Positions 5,198 to 7,647 of a stretch of DNA of 7,647 bases are shown here, piece by piece. This DNA comes from Spirochaetales bacterium. GTDB taxonomy: Bacteria; Spirochaetota; Spirochaetia; DTKZ01. Location: positions 1 through 7,647 of the forward strand of contig JAISAF010000212.1 of assembly GCA_031266855.1 (NCBI GenBank), given 5' to 3'. Each line of letters begins with the position of its first letter. The first letter of the stretch is position 1. Below the pieces are notes generated by a model. The model ran no database searches. It was not told the DNA's origin and was given only the letters and a program-made list of their open reading frames with translations. Both the position numbers and the translations under genes were made by a program.

Positions 5198-6385
5198 ATG
5201 AGAAAACCCGCGTTACTGATACTGGCGGATGGAACGGTTTTCCGGGGCGGGAGCTTCGGATACCATGCGCCTGTGGCCGCCAGCCTCGCGCCTGGGGCAA
5301 TGCCGCAGGGATCCGGCGAAGTTGTCTTCAATACAGGTATGTGTGGCTACCACGAAACCCTGACCGACCCCTCGTACACAGGGCAGATTGTCGCGATGAC
5401 CTACCCGCTCATCGGCAATTACGGGGCTTCACCGGACTGGAACGAAGGCGGGCCGGAACAGGGCATTAGGCGCAAGGAAATCAAGGTATCCGGTTTTGCC
5501 GTGCGGGAACTCTACGACGGCCCCGTACCCGCCGGGCGCCTCAGCCTGGAAGAGTTTCTCCAGCGCTGGGAAATTCCCGGCATCTGCGGTATCGACACGC
5601 GCCGCCTTACCCTGCGCCTGCGCGACGGAGGTTCCTCATCGGGTCTTATCCTGGGCCTGCCCGAAGGCGAAAAGGATTTTCCCCCGAAACATATTGAGCG
5701 CGCGCTTGAGTTTCTCGCCGCCTACCCATCTATGGAAGGACGGAACCTTATCGGGGACGTGGGAACACGCGAGGCGCAGATCATCAATCCAAACGGGACG
5801 CCGCACTTCGTCCTTATCGACTACGGCATAAAAGGCGGCATCATCCGCGGCTTCACGCGGCTCGGCGTAAAACTGACGCTCCTCCCAGGTTCGGCGGACG
5901 CCGCCCTCGTACTCGCTCACAAACCCGACGCGGTTTTCCTGTCCAACGGGCCAGGCGATCCCGCGACGCTTGGCCCGCAGATTGCCATGAGCGCCCGGCT
6001 TATCGCGCAGCATATACCGCTCTTCGGCATCTGCCTGGGACACCAAATCATCGCCCACGCCGCCGGCGGAAAAACCTATAAACTGCCCTTCGGCCACCAC
6101 GGCGTCAACAACCCCGTAGTGGATTTGCGAACCGGAAAAGTTTTTGTTACCTCCCAGAACCACGGCTTCGCTGTCGACGAAAATTCCCTGCCCGGCAATC
6201 TCAAAGTGTGGATGCGCAACGCCAACGACAGCACGGTGGAAGGTCTGTACCACGAAACGGAAAACCTCATGTGCGTACAGTTTCACCCCGAAGCCTGCCC
6301 CGGCCCGCAGGACACCGCCTGGATTATTGGCGAGTTTGTCCGCCGCGCGGTTGAAGCGAAAAAGCGAAAATCTTCCGCGGGCTGA
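5198..6385 (+). CDS. carA: Carbamoyl phosphate synthetase small (glutaminase) subunit
   Basis: This subunit hydrolyses glutamine and channels ammonia to CarB, which makes carbamoyl phosphate for pyrimidines and arginine. From the start at 5198 the product has 395 residues, close to typical CarA. The N-terminal small-chain domain shows GTVFRGGSFG (12-21), EVVFNTGMCGYHETLTDPSY (41-60) and GQIVAMTYPLIGNYG (62-76). The class I glutamine amidotransferase domain shows LIDYGIKGG (206-214), LSNGPGDP (248-255), LFGICLGHQ (275-283) with nucleophile Cys279, SQNHGFAV (319-326) and QFHPEA (361-366) with His363 and Glu365, so the enzyme looks intact. The start at 5198 is preferred because AGAGGG lies 7 bases upstream; an in-frame ATG at 5150 has no SD. 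Neither carB nor any other pyrimidine or arginine gene is adjacent. Confidence 0.96.
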   Translation: MRKPALLILADGTVFRGGSFGYHAPVAASLAPGAMPQGSGEVVFNTGMCGYHETLTDPSYTGQIVAMTYPLIGNYGASPDWNEGGPEQGIRRKEIKVSGFAVRELYDGPVPAGRLSLEEFLQRWEIPGICGIDTRRLTLRLRDGGSSSGLILGLPEGEKDFPPKHIERALEFLAAYPSMEGRNLIGDVGTREAQIINPNGTPHFVLIDYGIKGGIIRGFTRLGVKLTLLPGSADAALVLAHKPDAVFLSNGPGDPATLGPQIAMSARLIAQHIPLFGICLGHQIIAHAAGGKTYKLPFGHHGVNNPVVDLRTGKVFVTSQNHGFAVDENSLPGNLKVWMRNANDSTVEGLYHETENLMCVQFHPEACPGPQDTAWIIGEFVRRAVEAKKRKSSAG

Positions 6386-6418
6386 AAAAGTTTGCCGCCC
6401 CCTTGAGCGAAAGAATTT

Positions 6419-6573
6419 GGGCGCATTTTTTTCCCCGCGCGCAAAAGCGCGCGGGGAAAAAAACCGGGCTTTCCGCTGCAATCTTTTTTACCGCTTCGCG
6501 GTAAAAAAGGATTTCCGCTACAATCCCTTGCGCGCGCCCAGCGGAAGCGGCAAAATTGCATACGCAATTTTGC
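6419..6573 (-). repeat. Modular hairpin repeat, copy D, with adjoining hairpin
   Basis: Read on the minus strand, the core (6419-6539) runs from GGGCGCGCGCAAGGGATTG to ATGCGCCC. The first slot holds CTTTTTTACCGC/GCGGTAAAAAAG (6483-6494/6498-6509, perfect). The second holds a 17-base stem (6426-6442/6447-6463) of seven Ts, four Cs and GCGCGC. The slot-one flanks differ from copies A-C: here the hairpin lies directly between two copies of GATTGYAGCGGAAA. A further 10-base-stem hairpin, GCAAAATTGC/GCAATTTTGC, lies just outside (6550-6573). The core starts 34 bases after the carA stop. It has no T-run in the carA direction after the stem, so I do not call it a standard terminator. Confidence 0.82.
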
Positions 6574-6613
6574 GACCAGCCAAAACGCGAGTTATGTAAT
6601 TATTTTTTTGTGG

Positions 6614-6663
6614 GGCAGGAGCCTTGCTTTTAGTGCGGCGCAGTCTGGAGACTACGCCGGGCG
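6614..6663. repeat. 50-base direct repeat, left copy
   Basis: This matches 7591-7640 at 45 of 50 positions in the same orientation, beginning GGCAGGAGCCTTGCTTTTA. It contains the inverted repeat CGGCGCAGTCT/AGACTACGCCG (6636-6659), with one mismatch. It lies just past the 3' end of the lipoprotein gene and so bounds one side of the AT-rich Rhs cassette. A run of seven Gs (6663-6669) follows it. Confidence 0.8.
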
Positions 6664-6677
6664 GGGGGGCCTTTGCG

Positions 6678-7076
6678 TTATCTCCTTGTTTGAAGTTCAT
6701 TTATCACTTCTGAAATATTAATTTCATAAATGTAAGCCATTACATTCTTTCTGAACCCCGCAACATTCACTACTAAATCAGCAATGTCATCTGGCGTAAG
6801 ATGATAATGCTTTTCTAAATACAGAATATTACAACCACTTTCATAATATTCACCTATTGCACGTGAAACAGTTTCCTTACTGCTATTTTTTCGAAGTGGC
6901 CCAAGAAGCTTAAACCAGAAAGCCTCTTGCGAAAGAATCGTTTTCTCTATTTTGCCAACTTTAATAGTAATTGAATATGGTGTATCATTGATTATAGCAA
7001 TATTAGTTGTCGGATCACAACCTATGATACTTATTGACAAAATAAAAAACAATGATATTACCTTTTTGTTTGCCAT
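6678..7076 (-). CDS. Small putative lipoprotein, candidate immunity protein for the Rhs tail
   Basis: The product has 132 residues from the ATG at 7074-7076. The N-terminus MANKKVISLFFILSISIIGC is a lipoprotein signal: two lysines, a hydrophobic core and a loose spirochaete-type lipobox SIIGC with Cys20 as the modified residue. The mature part is mixed strand and helix with no domain I recognise. The start codon lies inside the end of the upstream Rhs frame, so the two are probably translationally coupled. In polymorphic toxin loci the gene directly after an Rhs tail usually encodes the cognate immunity protein, so a membrane-anchored protector is a reasonable inference, unproved. A second ATG at 7088 would add MGGR but has no SD; the chosen ATG has only a weak GGCGG. 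Base composition is AT-richer than carA or the tail genes. Confidence 0.6.
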   Translation of the reverse strand: MANKKVISLFFILSISIIGCDPTTNIAIINDTPYSITIKVGKIEKTILSQEAFWFKLLGPLRKNSSKETVSRAIGEYYESGCNILYLEKHYHLTPDDIADLVVNVAGFRKNVMAYIYEINISEVINELQTRR

Positions 7077-7456
7077 GCGTCCGCCCATTTTTCTGTATAA
7101 AGATTTCGATGTCCATAGTAATCATTCATACTATCACTCGTAATACTTGGTATCGCTATGAAAAGCCAATATAGTGGCCCCAGAAACAGTGATTGCATAA
7201 AGTGTCTTTGTTTATGCGAAAGGTACTTATCGTAAAGATTACCATCGCCCAATATAACACTGCCAAATGAAACAGATCCCCAGTCTCCACTTATCTGAAT
7301 ATTCGTAGTTAAACCGTCGAGTTTTAAAACATCTCCGCCAAACAGTCCGACTGCACCATATCCAACATCAGCGCTAATCCACATTGAAGTTTTCGGATCC
7401 GGATACCGCACCCCGAAGTAGTAAAACCCGGTTTCCTGATCCTGTTCCTTACGCAA
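7058..7456 (-). CDS. 5'-truncated Rhs core end with variable C-terminal domain
   Basis: The first 30 residues, QDQETGFYYFGVRYPDPKTS (6-25) then MWISAD, are the conserved end of the Rhs-repeat-associated core, where the polymorphic C-terminal domain begins. A full Rhs protein would have over a thousand residues upstream. Here the frame is closed by a stop a few codons before the TTG at 7454-7456, exactly where a REP-like palindrome begins, so the gene is a fragment. The tail carries HKQRHFMQSLFLGPLYWLFIAIPS (81-104) and TEKWADAW (121-128). This resembles a zincin-like domain I recall from other Rhs tails (HExGH..QS..LGPLY, then TE.WAN), but with Lys in place of the catalytic Glu. Residues 90-104 are strongly hydrophobic. 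It may be a displaced tail cassette, silent unless recombined with an intact rhs gene. Confidence 0.7.
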   Translation of the reverse strand: MRKEQDQETGFYYFGVRYPDPKTSMWISADVGYGAVGLFGGDVLKLDGLTTNIQISGDWGSVSFGSVILGDGNLYDKYLSHKQRHFMQSLFLGPLYWLFIAIPSITSDSMNDYYGHRNLYTEKWADAWQTKR

Positions 7457-7467
7457 AGAGCGGTTTT

Positions 7468-7550
7468 AAAGTGCCAGGCACCTTTTTTGGTGGCACATAC
7501 TAAAATATAACGCTATTCCGTGAAACGTAAAAACGTACCTGGTACCTTTT
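7468..7550. repeat. REP-doublet-like element at the Rhs breakpoint
   Basis: Two related palindromes lie at the ends: GTGCCAGGCAC (7471-7481) followed by CCTTTT, and GTACCTGGTAC (7535-7545) followed by CTTTT. GTGGCAC (7490-7496) lies between. The right half matches the motif at 2979-2999 in inverted orientation with one change. Paired palindromes of this kind resemble REP doublets mobilised by IS200-like transposases in other bacteria; no transposase is seen here. Confidence 0.5.
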
Positions 7551-7568
7551 GGCGTTCACTAAACGCGG

Positions 7569-7608
7569 AATTGCCGTAAGGCAATTGCAAGGCAGGAGCC
7601 TTGCTTTT
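7569..7608 (+). terminator. Two hairpins, the second terminator-like
   Basis: AATTGCC/GGCAATT (7569-7575/7580-7586) belongs to the dispersed AATTGCC hairpin family. Directly after it GCAAGGC/GCCTTGC (7587-7593/7598-7604) is followed by TTTT, the form of a weak intrinsic terminator on the plus strand. No plus-strand gene lies upstream within 1 kb, so it may be only repeat structure. Confidence 0.35.
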
Positions 7609-7640
7609 ATCACGGCGTAGTCTGGAGACTACGCCGAGCG
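7591..7640. repeat. 50-base direct repeat, right copy
   Basis: Partner of 6614-6663, with 45 of 50 bases the same. Here the inner inverted repeat CGGCGTAGTCT/AGACTACGCCG (7613-7623/7626-7636) is perfect with a 2-base centre. It lies on the 5' side of the Rhs fragment, so the pair brackets the Rhs/lipoprotein cassette at a spacing of 977 bases. Confidence 0.8.
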
Positions 7641-7647
7641 AAGGTAA

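Noticed and set aside
6426..6463. Intrinsic terminator for carA
   Set aside because: The stem is strong, but the T-run precedes it and As follow on both strands, the reverse of a working terminator.
5636..6481. Minus-strand reading frame opposite carA
   Set aside because: It begins in carA antisense and ends in repeat copy D; the opposite strand encodes an intact, fully recognisable enzyme.
2832..6573. CRISPR-like appearance: repeated GCGGAAAGCC units with differing inserts
   Set aside because: Only two units per copy, inserts are self-complementary hairpins rather than foreign spacers, copies are dispersed and in both orientations, and no cas gene is present.

Overview
The window looks like accessory chromosome from a spirochaete, most likely a termite-gut-type Treponema. 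This is inferred from the style of the intergenic repeats (conserved scaffolds of the type GCGGAAAGCC broken up by hairpins), a spirochaetal-looking lipoprotein, and an Rhs fragment. No rRNA or other marker gene confirms it. Most genes are GC-rich with clear Shine-Dalgarno (SD) sequences; the last quarter is visibly AT-richer.

Layout. Positions 1-258 are a hairpin-rich repeat (copy A) that cuts into a minus-strand gene whose SD and ATG survive at 279-294. Positions 355-2687 hold a minus-strand operon for part of a contractile injection apparatus (phage-tail-like, eCIS type). It is transcribed from right to left: a Pvc16/DUF4255-like cap or terminator protein, then the tail sheath, then the tail tube, then the truncated gene. 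Baseplate, spike and ATPase genes are absent. Positions 2691-3252 are a long intergenic region with a tandem SD-like repeat, an AT-rich stretch, repeat copy B, a REP-like motif and a 12-bp-stem palindrome. A near-consensus sigma-54 promoter (3253-3270) precedes a plus-strand gene for a divergent sigma-70-like protein (3317-4195). A dense array of perfect hairpins and repeat copy C (4231-4545) fills the gap to a convergent minus-strand gene for a small ribbon-helix-helix-like protein (4564-4935). Then come an intergenic dyad and carA (5198-6385, small subunit of carbamoyl phosphate synthetase, without carB), followed by repeat copy D (6419-6573).

The end of the window (6614-7640) is a cassette bounded by two 50-bp direct repeats. 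It carries a 5'-truncated Rhs core end with a variable C-terminal domain and an overlapping lipoprotein gene, an arrangement typical of toxin/immunity pairs. The Rhs fragment breaks off at a REP-doublet-like palindrome.

The least ordinary signal is the repeat family. Four copies share the same scaffold and terminal GGGCGC/GCGCCC ends, but each carries a different, nearly perfect hairpin at the same internal slots, as if palindromes had been exchanged as modules. The second is the sigma-54 promoter driving a sigma-factor-like protein, which suggests a regulatory cascade; nothing in the sequence shows that it controls the divergent injection-system operon.
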